Positions 1 to 5,293 of a DNA stretch of 5,576 nucleotides are shown here, in pieces. The DNA is taken from positions 1 through 5,576 of the forward strand of contig CAZVAR010000189.1 of NCBI GenBank assembly GCA_964625225.1, read 5' to 3'. The first letter of the stretch is position 1. Each line of letters begins with the position of its first letter. The notes below the pieces were generated by a model. The model searched no databases and was not told the origin of the DNA. It saw only the letters and a program-made list of their open reading frames with translations. A program made the position numbers and the translations under genes. This DNA is from CAZVAR01 sp964625225. GTDB taxonomy: Bacteria > Pseudomonadota > Alphaproteobacteria > JAJUGE01.

Positions 1-791
1 CCTTGGGCGGGCGGCCGCCGGAGACCTTCACCTACGAGCTGTTCCTCGACGAGAAGGGCGAGAAGATCTCGAAGTCGAAGGGCAACGGGCTGTCGGTCGA
101 GGAATGGCTGACCTACGCCCCTCCGGAGAGCCTGTCGCTGTTCATGTACGGCAAGCCGAGGGCGGCGAAGCGGCTCTATTTCGACGTGATCCCGCGCACG
201 GTGGACGAGTATCGCAGCTGGCTGGCCAAGGCCGTGTCCGCCACGCCGGCCGAGCTGCTGGAGAACCCGGCCTGGCACATCCATGACGGTGCGATCCCGC
301 AGCCGGATTCCGACCTCAGCTTCACGATGCTTCTCAACCTCGCCAGCGTCTGCAACACCGACGACAAGGCGGTGCTGTGGGGGTTCATCTCGCGCTACGA
401 CCCCGCGGCGCGCCCCGAGACGGCGCCGATGCTGGACCGGCTGGCGGACTATGCCCTCAATTACTATCGGGACTTCGTGCGGCCGCGGAAGCGGTTCCGC
501 GCGCCGACGGCGCAGGAGCGCGCGGCGATCGCGGATCTGCGTGCCGCTCTGGCCACGCTGCCCGCGGACGCCGATGCGGAGACGATCCAGAACCTGGTCT
601 ACGAGGTCGGCAAGCGGCACGGCTTCGCCAATCTGCGCGACTGGTTCCGGGCGCTTTACGAGGTGCTGCTGGGGCAGAGCGAGGGTCCGCGGATGGGCTC
701 CTTCATCGCGCTCTACGGCGTGGCCGAGACGATCGCCCTGATCGACGCCGCGCTGGCGGGCGAGCTCGTGCAGGCGCCAGCGGAGGCGTAG
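1..791 (+). CDS. lysK: Lysyl-tRNA synthetase, class I (archaeal type), C-terminal part; 5' end outside window
   Basis: This enzyme charges tRNA-Lys with lysine in the cytoplasm. The reading frame is open from the window edge (first full codon at base 3), so the N-terminal Rossmann half and its HIGH signature lie upstream; 262 residues are visible. The class I KMSKS loop appears as KISKSKGNG at visible residues 21-29 (from base 63), just after YELFLDEKGE. The rest is the helical anticodon-binding part. It includes YYRDFVRPRKRFR near residue 154 and GQSEGPRMGSFIALYGV near residue 225, both typical of the C-terminus of class I LysRS. Class I LysRS is the archaeal form; it is also known in alphaproteobacteria and some spirochaetes in place of the usual class II enzyme. 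The TTG at base 3 is an internal codon, not a start. The final codons contain the ribosome binding site (GGAGG, 782-786) of the next gene. Family assignment is firm; the symbol lysS is used for the same enzyme in some genomes. Confidence 0.93.
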   Translation, partial: LGGRPPETFTYELFLDEKGEKISKSKGNGLSVEEWLTYAPPESLSLFMYGKPRAAKRLYFDVIPRTVDEYRSWLAKAVSATPAELLENPAWHIHDGAIPQPDSDLSFTMLLNLASVCNTDDKAVLWGFISRYDPAARPETAPMLDRLADYALNYYRDFVRPRKRFRAPTAQERAAIADLRAALATLPADADAETIQNLVYEVGKRHGFANLRDWFRALYEVLLGQSEGPRMGSFIALYGVAETIALIDAALAGELVQAPAEA

Positions 792-796
792 CCGGA

Positions 797-1099
797 ATGG
801 ACGCCGTGACCTCCCTCAACCCGATCGTCTTCCTGCTCGGGGCGGTGGCCGCGCTGCTGGCGGTGGTCTGGTTCCTGGTGCCGTTCGCGCTGTTCGGCCA
901 GAAGCGGCGCCTCGACCGGATCGCGGCCGAGCTGGTCCGCACCCGCGAGGCGCTGGCCGCCGAGCAGCGCCGCACCAACGCCCTGCTGGAGCGGATGGCC
1001 GGCCCGCCGCCGGCGGCGGAGGCGCCCGTTCTGCGCGCCGCGGAGCCGCCCGCCGCCCCTGCCCCGCGCCGCCGCCCGCTGGTGGCGACGCGGGACTGA
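797..1099 (+). CDS. Small single-pass membrane protein with coiled-coil segment, function unknown
   Basis: A 100-residue protein that I do not recognise as a named family. The ATG at 797 follows the LysRS stop by five bases and has GGAGG at 782-786, ten bases upstream. The frame stays open much further upstream, but only as a shadow of lysK. Residues 8-34 form one hydrophobic span (NPIVFLLGAVAALL onward), preceded by a short acidic/polar N-terminus and followed by QKRR, so the C-terminus probably faces the cytoplasm. Residues 35-67 are charged and helix-forming, with spaced Leu/Ile (L39, I42, L46, L53, L63, L64), suggesting a short coiled coil. Residues 69-100 are a Pro/Ala/Arg-rich, probably disordered tail. 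Tight spacing implies co-transcription and possibly coupled translation with lysK. It converges on the hydrolase gene with only ten bases between the two stop codons. It may be a small scaffold or envelope protein, but no function can be assigned. Confidence 0.72.
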   Translation: MDAVTSLNPIVFLLGAVAALLAVVWFLVPFALFGQKRRLDRIAAELVRTREALAAEQRRTNALLERMAGPPPAAEAPVLRAAEPPAAPAPRRRPLVATRD

Positions 1100-1113
1100 G
1101 GGCCGCGGCTCAG
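1096..1113. repeat. Short inverted repeat spanning two convergent stop codons
   Basis: CTGAG (1096-1100) and CTCAG (1109-1113) flank GGCCGCGG. The TGA stop of the plus-strand small membrane protein lies in the left arm, and the TGA stop of the minus-strand hydrolase lies in the right arm. The stem is only five base pairs and has no T tract on either side, so it is at best a weak bidirectional terminator. The symmetry may simply follow from two TGA codons facing each other. Confidence 0.35.
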
Positions 1114-2129
1114 GAGGCGTCCGCGAAGGCGCGCGCGAGGAAGGCGCCGACGGCCCGGTTCGAGCGGGCGCGGATCGCATCGTCGCGGCCGATCATGTAG
1201 CCGTTGCGGTCGACGCAGAGCGCGAGGATGGCCTTGCGGGTCAGCGGGCCGATCATCGGCAGCCCGGTGCGCCGGTCGCGCACGGTGCCGTCCCGCCCCA
1301 CCCGCAACCGGCAGCCGGCCACGTTGGTGCCGGCGCGCCACGGGCGGTACGACCCGCCGTCCCACTGATGGTAGGCGTCCTCGTAGAGGATGGTCTCGAC
1401 GGTGGCGCCGCCCACCCGCAGATCCTCGGCGATCGCGGCGCAGCGGTCGGGGTCGATGATCTCGTCGCGGCCGCCCATCAGCATCAGCAGCGGCGCCCCG
1501 GTGGCGCGGGAATCGTCGAACCGCGCGATGCACGGCGCATAGAAGGCGATATGGGCCGCAAAGCGCAAGCCGTCCGGGGCGAAGCGCTCGGCGACCTGGG
1601 CATAGGCCGAGTAGATCGCCGCCATGCCGCCGTAGGAGAAGCCGATCAAGGCGATGCGCCGCGCGTCCACCTCCGGGCGCGCGGCGAGCCAATGCAGGGC
1701 CGCGTAGGCGTCCGCCATCAGCATGGTCTCGGTGATCTCGAGCAGCCGCTCGAGAAAGCCGGTCGCCCGGTCGCGGCGCGCCGCGAAGGCGTCGACGACC
1801 AGCGCGGCGATGCCCATCTGCGCGAACTGCCGGCCGTAGGCGAGCTCGCGCGCGGCGAGCACGCCGCCGGCGCCGTGCAGCATCACCACCGCCGGGACGG
1901 GCGCCGCGGCCGATGCGCCCTCCGGCATGAACAGGGTTCCCACCGCCTCGGTCGCCGGCGCCGCGTCGACCGCCGCCAGCGTGAAGGGGCTGCTGCTGGC
2001 GAAGCGGACCGGCCGCCCCTCCACTTGCTGATCGGGCGCCGGCCAAGGCGCGGTGAGGCCCGCCGGCGCCGCCGCCGGCGAGACGGGCAGCAGCGCGAGA
2101 AGGAAGGCGAGCGGGCGCAGCAGGGTCAT
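1110..2129 (-). CDS. Secreted alpha/beta hydrolase of the dienelactone hydrolase family
   Basis: A 339-residue hydrolase, probably periplasmic. The N-terminus has Arg5, a hydrophobic core (LAFLLALLPV, 8-17) and an Ala-rich region near residue 20 that suits signal peptidase I. There is no lipobox cysteine. The alpha/beta hydrolase core follows: oxyanion-hole strand VVMLHGAGG (81-89), nucleophile elbow GFSYGG (163-168, Ser165), acid in GGRDE (Asp222) and YEDAYHQWDGG (His254). Classical dienelactone hydrolases use Cys in the elbow; Ser here points to a carboxylesterase-like member with unknown substrate. About 85 residues follow the catalytic His. Four cysteines (200, 230, 273, 305) lie in the mature protein, two of them in this extension, so disulfides are possible. 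GGAG at 2137-2140 (minus strand) supports the ATG at 2129. It lies downstream of the rid gene on the same strand, so co-transcription is likely but not certain. Fold is confident; substrate is unknown. Confidence 0.9.
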   Translation of the reverse strand: MTLLRPLAFLLALLPVSPAAAPAGLTAPWPAPDQQVEGRPVRFASSSPFTLAAVDAAPATEAVGTLFMPEGASAAAPVPAVVMLHGAGGVLAARELAYGRQFAQMGIAALVVDAFAARRDRATGFLERLLEITETMLMADAYAALHWLAARPEVDARRIALIGFSYGGMAAIYSAYAQVAERFAPDGLRFAAHIAFYAPCIARFDDSRATGAPLLMLMGGRDEIIDPDRCAAIAEDLRVGGATVETILYEDAYHQWDGGSYRPWRAGTNVAGCRLRVGRDGTVRDRRTGLPMIGPLTRKAILALCVDRNGYMIGRDDAIRARSNRAVGAFLARAFADAS

Positions 2130-2145
2130 GCGGGGCTCCGGGGCG

Positions 2146-2176
2146 CGGGCCGGCCGCCCGATCGGCGACCGGCCCG
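2146..2176 (-). other. Strong GC hairpin between the rid gene and the hydrolase gene
   Basis: Bases 2146-2153 pair with 2169-2176 (eight pairs), then one C/A mismatch, then 2155-2158 pair with 2164-2167, leaving a five-base loop (2159-2163). Read on the minus strand it follows the rid stop (2208-2210) and ends six bases before the hydrolase ribosome binding site (2137-2140). No T run follows, so it is not a standard intrinsic terminator. It could reduce readthrough, protect an RNA end, or do nothing in such GC-rich DNA. The remainder of the 78-base gap holds nothing else I can name. Confidence 0.35.
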
Positions 2177-2207
2177 GCCCGCGGCAGAATGGCGCCCGAT
2201 CATGGCC

Positions 2208-2618
2208 TCATCGTGATGCGTCGCCCGCCGACGGGACCACCGCCGTCGCCGAGATCTCGACCATCGCCCGCTCCTCCAGCAGGCCGGCGACCTGGATCAG
2301 GGTGATCGCCGGGAAGTGGCGGCCGAGCGTTTCGCGCCACGCGCCGGCGAGATCCGCCCCGGCCGTCCGATAGGCGGCGAGGTCGGTGACGTACCAGGTC
2401 ATCTCGGCGATGTGTTCCGGCCCGGCGCCGGCTTCGCGCAGGACGGCGACCAGATTGCGGAGCGCCTGCGCGACCTGGCCGGCGAAGCCGGTCGCGACCT
2501 CTCCGGTCTCCGGGTCGGCGCCGATCTGGCCGGCGACGAACACGACCGTGCCCTGCGCCGCCATGCCGTGGGAAAAGCCGCGGGGGCGGGGCCATGAAGC
2601 GGGATGCAGCACCTGCAT
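2208..2618 (-). CDS. Rid (YjgF/YER057c/UK114) family protein lacking the canonical arginine
   Basis: A 136-residue protein of usual Rid length, expected to form a trimer in the cytoplasm. Recognisable parts are the N-terminal WPRPRGFSHG (9-18), VVFVAGQIGADPETGE (25-40), the helix with QVAQALRNLVAVLREAGAG (48-66), MTWYVTDLAAY (73-83) and the C-terminal FPAITLIQVAGLLEERAMVE (102-121). RidA itself hydrolyses reactive enamines such as 2-aminoacrylate released by PLP enzymes, and needs an Arg (Arg105 in E. coli, within VARLPKD). The equivalent residue here is Gly112 (codon 2283-2285), while the downstream acidic residue (Glu121) is present. It therefore belongs to one of the non-RidA subgroups, whose roles are mostly unknown. 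The start is well supported: GAGGAGGA at 2626-2633 (minus strand), seven bases before the ATG. It is the first gene of a probable two-gene unit with the hydrolase and is divergent from the 110-residue membrane protein. Confidence 0.92.
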   Translation of the reverse strand: MQVLHPASWPRPRGFSHGMAAQGTVVFVAGQIGADPETGEVATGFAGQVAQALRNLVAVLREAGAGPEHIAEMTWYVTDLAAYRTAGADLAGAWRETLGRHFPAITLIQVAGLLEERAMVEISATAVVPSAGDASR

Positions 2619-2625
2619 GGGGCGA

Positions 2626-2633
2626 TCCTCCTC
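2626..2633 (-). promoter_or_regulatory. Strong ribosome binding site of the rid gene
   Basis: GAGGAGGA on the minus strand, seven bases before the ATG at 2618. This fixes the start and rules out the longer overlapping frame that begins at 2682 on the same strand. The 103 bases between this gene and the divergent one at 2722 must carry promoters for both directions, but I see no convincing -35/-10 pair. Confidence 0.7.
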
Positions 2634-2721
2634 GTTGCGGAAACGGCCCCCAGCTTAGCCCAGGGAAACCATCGGTCGGCACTGCTTGTTTAGCGGGCGA
2701 GGCAATGAGGCAGGGGCCGCG

Positions 2722-3054
2722 ATGAACACCGACCCGGACAAGCAGGAGAGCGGGCGCCGCCGCGCGGCCGTCGATGCCGGCAGCACCGGCGACAAGGTGC
2801 CGGTCGCCGACCCCGCCGCCGCGCCGATGGAGACCGACGCCGAGACGGCGGGCGCCGCGATCCCGGCCGCCGCCGCAGCAGCGGACCGGCGCCGGCAGCA
2901 GGAAATCGTCCGCGACAACTGGGCCGGGGCAGGCCCGACCATGGCCGGCGCCGACCCGGCCGCGCGCGGGCGCCGCGGCCCGCGGGCCCCGGTCCTCGCC
3001 GTGATCGCCGTCGCCGCCGCGATGCTGGCCGCCATCCTGCTGGGCCTGGCCTGA
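2722..3054 (+). CDS. Small hypothetical protein with C-terminal membrane anchor
   Basis: A 110-residue protein of unrecognised family. The N-terminal 88 residues are polar and Ala/Pro/Gly-rich, probably largely disordered. They contain a basic patch (GRRRAA, 11-16) and a charged helix (ADRRRQQEIVRDNWAGAG, 54-71). Residues 90-110 form a single hydrophobic span ending the protein, preceded by RGRRGPR (82-88). This is a tail-anchor layout, with the N-terminal part predicted to stay in the cytoplasm. I chose the ATG at 2722, which has a modest GAGGCAGGGG-like sequence just upstream; an in-frame TTG at 2686 is less likely. A possible hairpin terminator follows at 3063-3080. It sits upstream of the aminotransferase gene with a 128-base gap that seems to hold a separate promoter, so the two need not be functionally linked. 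Composition could partly mimic a coding frame in such GC-rich DNA, hence the moderate confidence. Confidence 0.62.
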   Translation: MNTDPDKQESGRRRAAVDAGSTGDKVPVADPAAAPMETDAETAGAAIPAAAAAADRRRQQEIVRDNWAGAGPTMAGADPAARGRRGPRAPVLAVIAVAAAMLAAILLGLA

Positions 3055-3062
3055 GGCGACCG

Positions 3063-3087
3063 GGCCGCGCCGCTGCGGCCGACTTGT
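3063..3087 (+). terminator. Possible weak intrinsic terminator after the small membrane protein gene
   Basis: GGCCGC (3063-3068) and GCGGCC (3075-3080) form a six-base-pair stem with a six-base loop, eight bases after the stop at 3052-3054. The following GACTTGTT is only mildly T-rich, so termination would be inefficient. Confidence 0.35.
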
Positions 3088-3113
3088 TCCGGGACGGGCC
3101 GGCGGCCCATAAT
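3084..3113 (+). promoter_or_regulatory. Candidate sigma-70 type promoter for the aminotransferase gene
   Basis: TTGTTC at 3084-3089 as -35 and CATAAT at 3108-3113 as -10 are separated by 18 bases. The -10 matches five of six consensus bases; the -35 matches only its TTG core. It would give an untranslated leader of roughly 60 bases before the ATG at 3183. The AT-rich -10 stands out from its very GC-rich surroundings. Confidence 0.4.
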
Positions 3114-3182
3114 GCGCGAACGGCCGGCCGCGAGCGGATCCGGCCCGGCGGCACGAAGCGGGTGACAGAGGGCGAGGCGATC

Positions 3183-4355
3183 ATGGCGGTGCAGCGCGGC
3201 CGGCATTTCCTGCAGATTCCAGGGCCGACCAACGTGCCGGACCGGATCCTGCGGGCGATCGACAATCCGACGATGGATCATCGCGGGCCTGCCTTCGGCG
3301 TCATGGGCCGGGACATTCTGGCGGGGCTGAAGACGATCTTCCGGACCTCGGGGCCGGTCGTCGTCTATCCCGCGTCCGGCACCGGCGCCTGGGAGGCGGC
3401 GCTCGCCAACACCTGCTCGCCCGGCGACCGCGTGCTGATGTATGAGACCGGCTGGTTCGCGACGCTCTGGCAGGAGATGGCGCGCAAGCTGGGGCTGGAG
3501 CCGGAGTTCATCGCCGGCGACTGGCGCAGCGGGGTTGACGCGGCGCGGATCGAGGCACGCCTCGCCGAAGACCGCGGCCACGCCATCCGCGCCGTCTGCG
3601 TCGTCCACAATGAGACCTCGACCGGTGTCACCTCGGACATCGCCGCGGTGCGCCGGGCTATCGACCGCGCCGGGCACCCGGCGCTGCTGATGGTGGACAC
3701 GATCTCCTCGCTCGCCTCGATCGACTACCGGCACGAGGAATGGGGCGTGGACGTGACGGTGGCCGGCTCGCAGAAGGGGTTGATGCTGCCGCCGGGTCTC
3801 AGCTTCAACGCGGTGTCCGAGAAGGCGCTGAAGGCGCGCGAGACGGCCCGGCTGCCGCGCTCCTTCTGGGACTGGGAGCCGATGCTGAAGGCGAACGCGA
3901 CCGGCTACTTCCCCTATACGCCGGCGACCAACCTCCTCTACGGCCTGCGCGAGGCGATCGCCATGCTGCTCGAGGAGGGGCTGGAGAACGTGTTCGCCCG
4001 CCACGACCGGCTGGCCGAGGCGACGCGGCGGGCGGTACGCGCCTGGGGGCTGGAGGTGCTCTGCCGCACGCCGCAGGAGTACAGCAGCTCACTGACCGCG
4101 GTGCTGATGCCGGAGGGGTACAGCGCCGACGGCTTCCGCCGCACGGTGCTGGAGCGCTTCAACATGTCGCTCGGCAACGGGCTCGGCAAGGTCCAGGACC
4201 GCGTCTTCCGCATCGGCCATCTCGGTGACATGAACGAGCTGATGCTGGCCGGCACCCTGGCCGGGGTCGAGATGGGCCTGGCCGCCGCCGGCGTGCCGCA
4301 CCGCAAGGGCGGCGTGCAGGCGGCTATGGACTATCTGAGCGCGCGCAACGACTGA
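3183..4355 (+). CDS. Class V PLP aminotransferase, serine-glyoxylate / alanine-glyoxylate type
   Basis: A 390-residue fold-type I PLP enzyme, close to the usual family length, expected in the cytoplasm. It most resembles bacterial serine-glyoxylate aminotransferase (SgaA), which makes glycine and hydroxypyruvate. Landmarks are IPGPTNVPDRILRA (12-25), DHRGPAFG (32-39), the cofactor-phosphate loop YPASGTGAWE (62-71), HNETSTGVTSDIAAVRRAID (142-161), the ring-binding Asp in MVDTISS (Asp172), the Schiff-base lysine in GSQKGLMLPPGL (Lys198, codon 3774-3776), GYFPYTPATNLLYGLREA (241-258) and the carboxylate-binding Arg343 in VFRIGHLGD. The ATG at 3183 starts just before the conserved N-terminus. The frame is open to a TTG at 3084, but that would lie in the probable -35 box. 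Close relatives include aspartate-glyoxylate aminotransferase (BhcA) and other glyoxylate-dependent enzymes, so the amino donor is not settled. No serine-cycle or beta-hydroxyaspartate-cycle gene is visible nearby. Its 3' end overlaps oxyR. Confidence 0.93.
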   Translation: MAVQRGRHFLQIPGPTNVPDRILRAIDNPTMDHRGPAFGVMGRDILAGLKTIFRTSGPVVVYPASGTGAWEAALANTCSPGDRVLMYETGWFATLWQEMARKLGLEPEFIAGDWRSGVDAARIEARLAEDRGHAIRAVCVVHNETSTGVTSDIAAVRRAIDRAGHPALLMVDTISSLASIDYRHEEWGVDVTVAGSQKGLMLPPGLSFNAVSEKALKARETARLPRSFWDWEPMLKANATGYFPYTPATNLLYGLREAIAMLLEEGLENVFARHDRLAEATRRAVRAWGLEVLCRTPQEYSSSLTAVLMPEGYSADGFRRTVLERFNMSLGNGLGKVQDRVFRIGHLGDMNELMLAGTLAGVEMGLAAAGVPHRKGGVQAAMDYLSARND

Positions 4356-5293
4356 GCCCGGTCGTCCCGGGGACCGGCCCCGGCCGACTCCGTGTCCGGG
4401 GCGTGCGCCCGGAAGAAATCGGCCAGCAGGAGAAAGTCGCGGCGCCGTCCGGCGCCGCGCCGCCAGGCCATGCCGATTCGGCGCGCCGGCGGCGCCCCGG
4501 CGAAGGGGCGGACGACGAGGTCCGTTCCCTGCAGGATGCCGCCGGCGATCGCCAGCGCCGGCAGCAGCGTCACGCCGAGCCCGTTGTCCACCATCTGCAC
4601 CAGCGTATGCAGGCTGGTCGCGGCGAACGCCCGCCGCCGGCGGTCGTCCGCCAGCCGGCAGGCGTCGAGGGCGTGATCGCGCAGGCAGTGTCCGTCCTCC
4701 AGCAGCAGCAGCGGCGCCCCGTCGAGGGCCTCCGGCGGCAGCGGCCCGTCGCCCGCCAGCGGCGAGTCGCGCCGGCAGGCGAGCAGGAACGGATCCTCGA
4801 ACAGCACCACGGTCTCCGCATCGCCGGCATCGCAGGGCAGCGCCAGCAGCAGGAGATCGAGGCGCCCGCCGTGCAGATCCTCGACCAGCCGGGCGGTGAG
4901 ATCCTCCTTCAGATAGAGCTTCAGGCCCGGATAGGCCTGCCGCAGCGCCGGCAGCACGCCCGGCAGCAGGAACGGCGCCACGGTCGGGATGACGCCCATC
5001 CGCAGCGGCGTTGAGAGCGGCTCCTTGGCGGCCTCGGCCGCTTCGGCGAAGTCCTCGGCGGCGCGCAGCACCCGTTGCGCCCGCAGCACCAGCTCCTCGC
5101 CCAGCGGCGTGAACGCGACGCGGCGGCCGGTCCGATCCACCAGCGGCACCCCGAGCAGGCTTTCCAGCTCCTGGATGCCGGCGCTGAGCGTGGACTGGGT
5201 GACGAAGCAGCTCTCGGCGGCACGGCCGAAATGGCGCTCGCGTTCGAGGGCGACGAGGTAGCGGAGCTGCCTCAGCGTCGGCAGGTTGATCAT
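4331..5293 (-). CDS. oxyR: OxyR, LysR-type peroxide-sensing transcription regulator
   Basis: A 320-residue regulator that senses hydrogen peroxide through a reversible disulfide and activates antioxidant genes. The N-terminal winged helix-turn-helix spans about residues 5-64 (LRQLRYLVALERERHFGRAA, then VTQSTLSAGIQELESLLGVP). It is followed by a linker helix (65-92) and the two-lobed sensor domain. The redox motif reads LLEDGHCLRDHALDAC (198-212): Cys203 and Cys212 (codons 4685-4687 and 4658-4660) are nine apart, as are Cys199 and Cys208 of E. coli OxyR. This distinguishes it from a generic LysR protein. I chose the ATG at 5291-5293 because it gives the standard LysR N-terminus; the frame runs open to 5470, which would cross the ahpC start. 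No clear ribosome binding site precedes it; that position is occupied by a palindrome (5299-5308). The protein is somewhat longer than E. coli OxyR (305), with a polar C-terminal tail overlapping the aminotransferase gene. It is divergent from ahpC, a classical OxyR target. Confidence 0.95.
   Translation of the reverse strand: MINLPTLRQLRYLVALERERHFGRAAESCFVTQSTLSAGIQELESLLGVPLVDRTGRRVAFTPLGEELVLRAQRVLRAAEDFAEAAEAAKEPLSTPLRMGVIPTVAPFLLPGVLPALRQAYPGLKLYLKEDLTARLVEDLHGGRLDLLLLALPCDAGDAETVVLFEDPFLLACRRDSPLAGDGPLPPEALDGAPLLLLEDGHCLRDHALDACRLADDRRRRAFAATSLHTLVQMVDNGLGVTLLPALAIAGGILQGTDLVVRPFAGAPPARRIGMAWRRGAGRRRDFLLLADFFRAHAPDTESAGAGPRDDRAQSLRALR
4358..4377. repeat. Inverted repeat just after the aminotransferase stop, inside the oxyR 3' end
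   Basis: CCGGTC (4358-4363) and GACCGG (4372-4377) flank an eight-base loop that is itself self-complementary in part. It starts three bases after the aminotransferase stop (4353-4355). It has no T tract, and it is also oxyR coding sequence, so a terminator role is only a possibility. Confidence 0.3.

Noticed and set aside
377..796. Upstream extension of the 100-residue membrane protein frame
   Set aside because: It overlaps lysK entirely, and the ATG at 797 has its own well-placed ribosome binding site.
703..2046. 447-residue open frame on the minus strand
   Set aside because: It lies over the hydrolase in another frame, is dominated by Arg/Gly/Ala from GC-rich codons, and shows no domain, while the overlapping frame has a signal peptide and a full catalytic triad.
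1368..2216. 282-residue open frame on the plus strand
   Set aside because: Antisense shadow of the hydrolase gene with biased Arg/Gly/His composition and no recognisable motif.
3084..3182. TTG start adding 33 residues to the aminotransferase
   Set aside because: The added residues do not resemble the family N-terminus, and the TTG coincides with a probable -35 box. The ATG at 3183 fits the family.
2655..4004. 449-residue open frame on the minus strand
   Set aside because: Antisense to the aminotransferase and the small membrane protein; low-complexity composition and no domain. Absence of stops is expected at this GC content.
3805..4306. Small minus-strand frames inside the aminotransferase gene
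   Set aside because: Fully embedded, compositionally biased and lacking ribosome binding sites.
4403..5014. 203-residue open frame on the plus strand
   Set aside because: Antisense shadow of oxyR, rich in Gln/Arg and without a motif.
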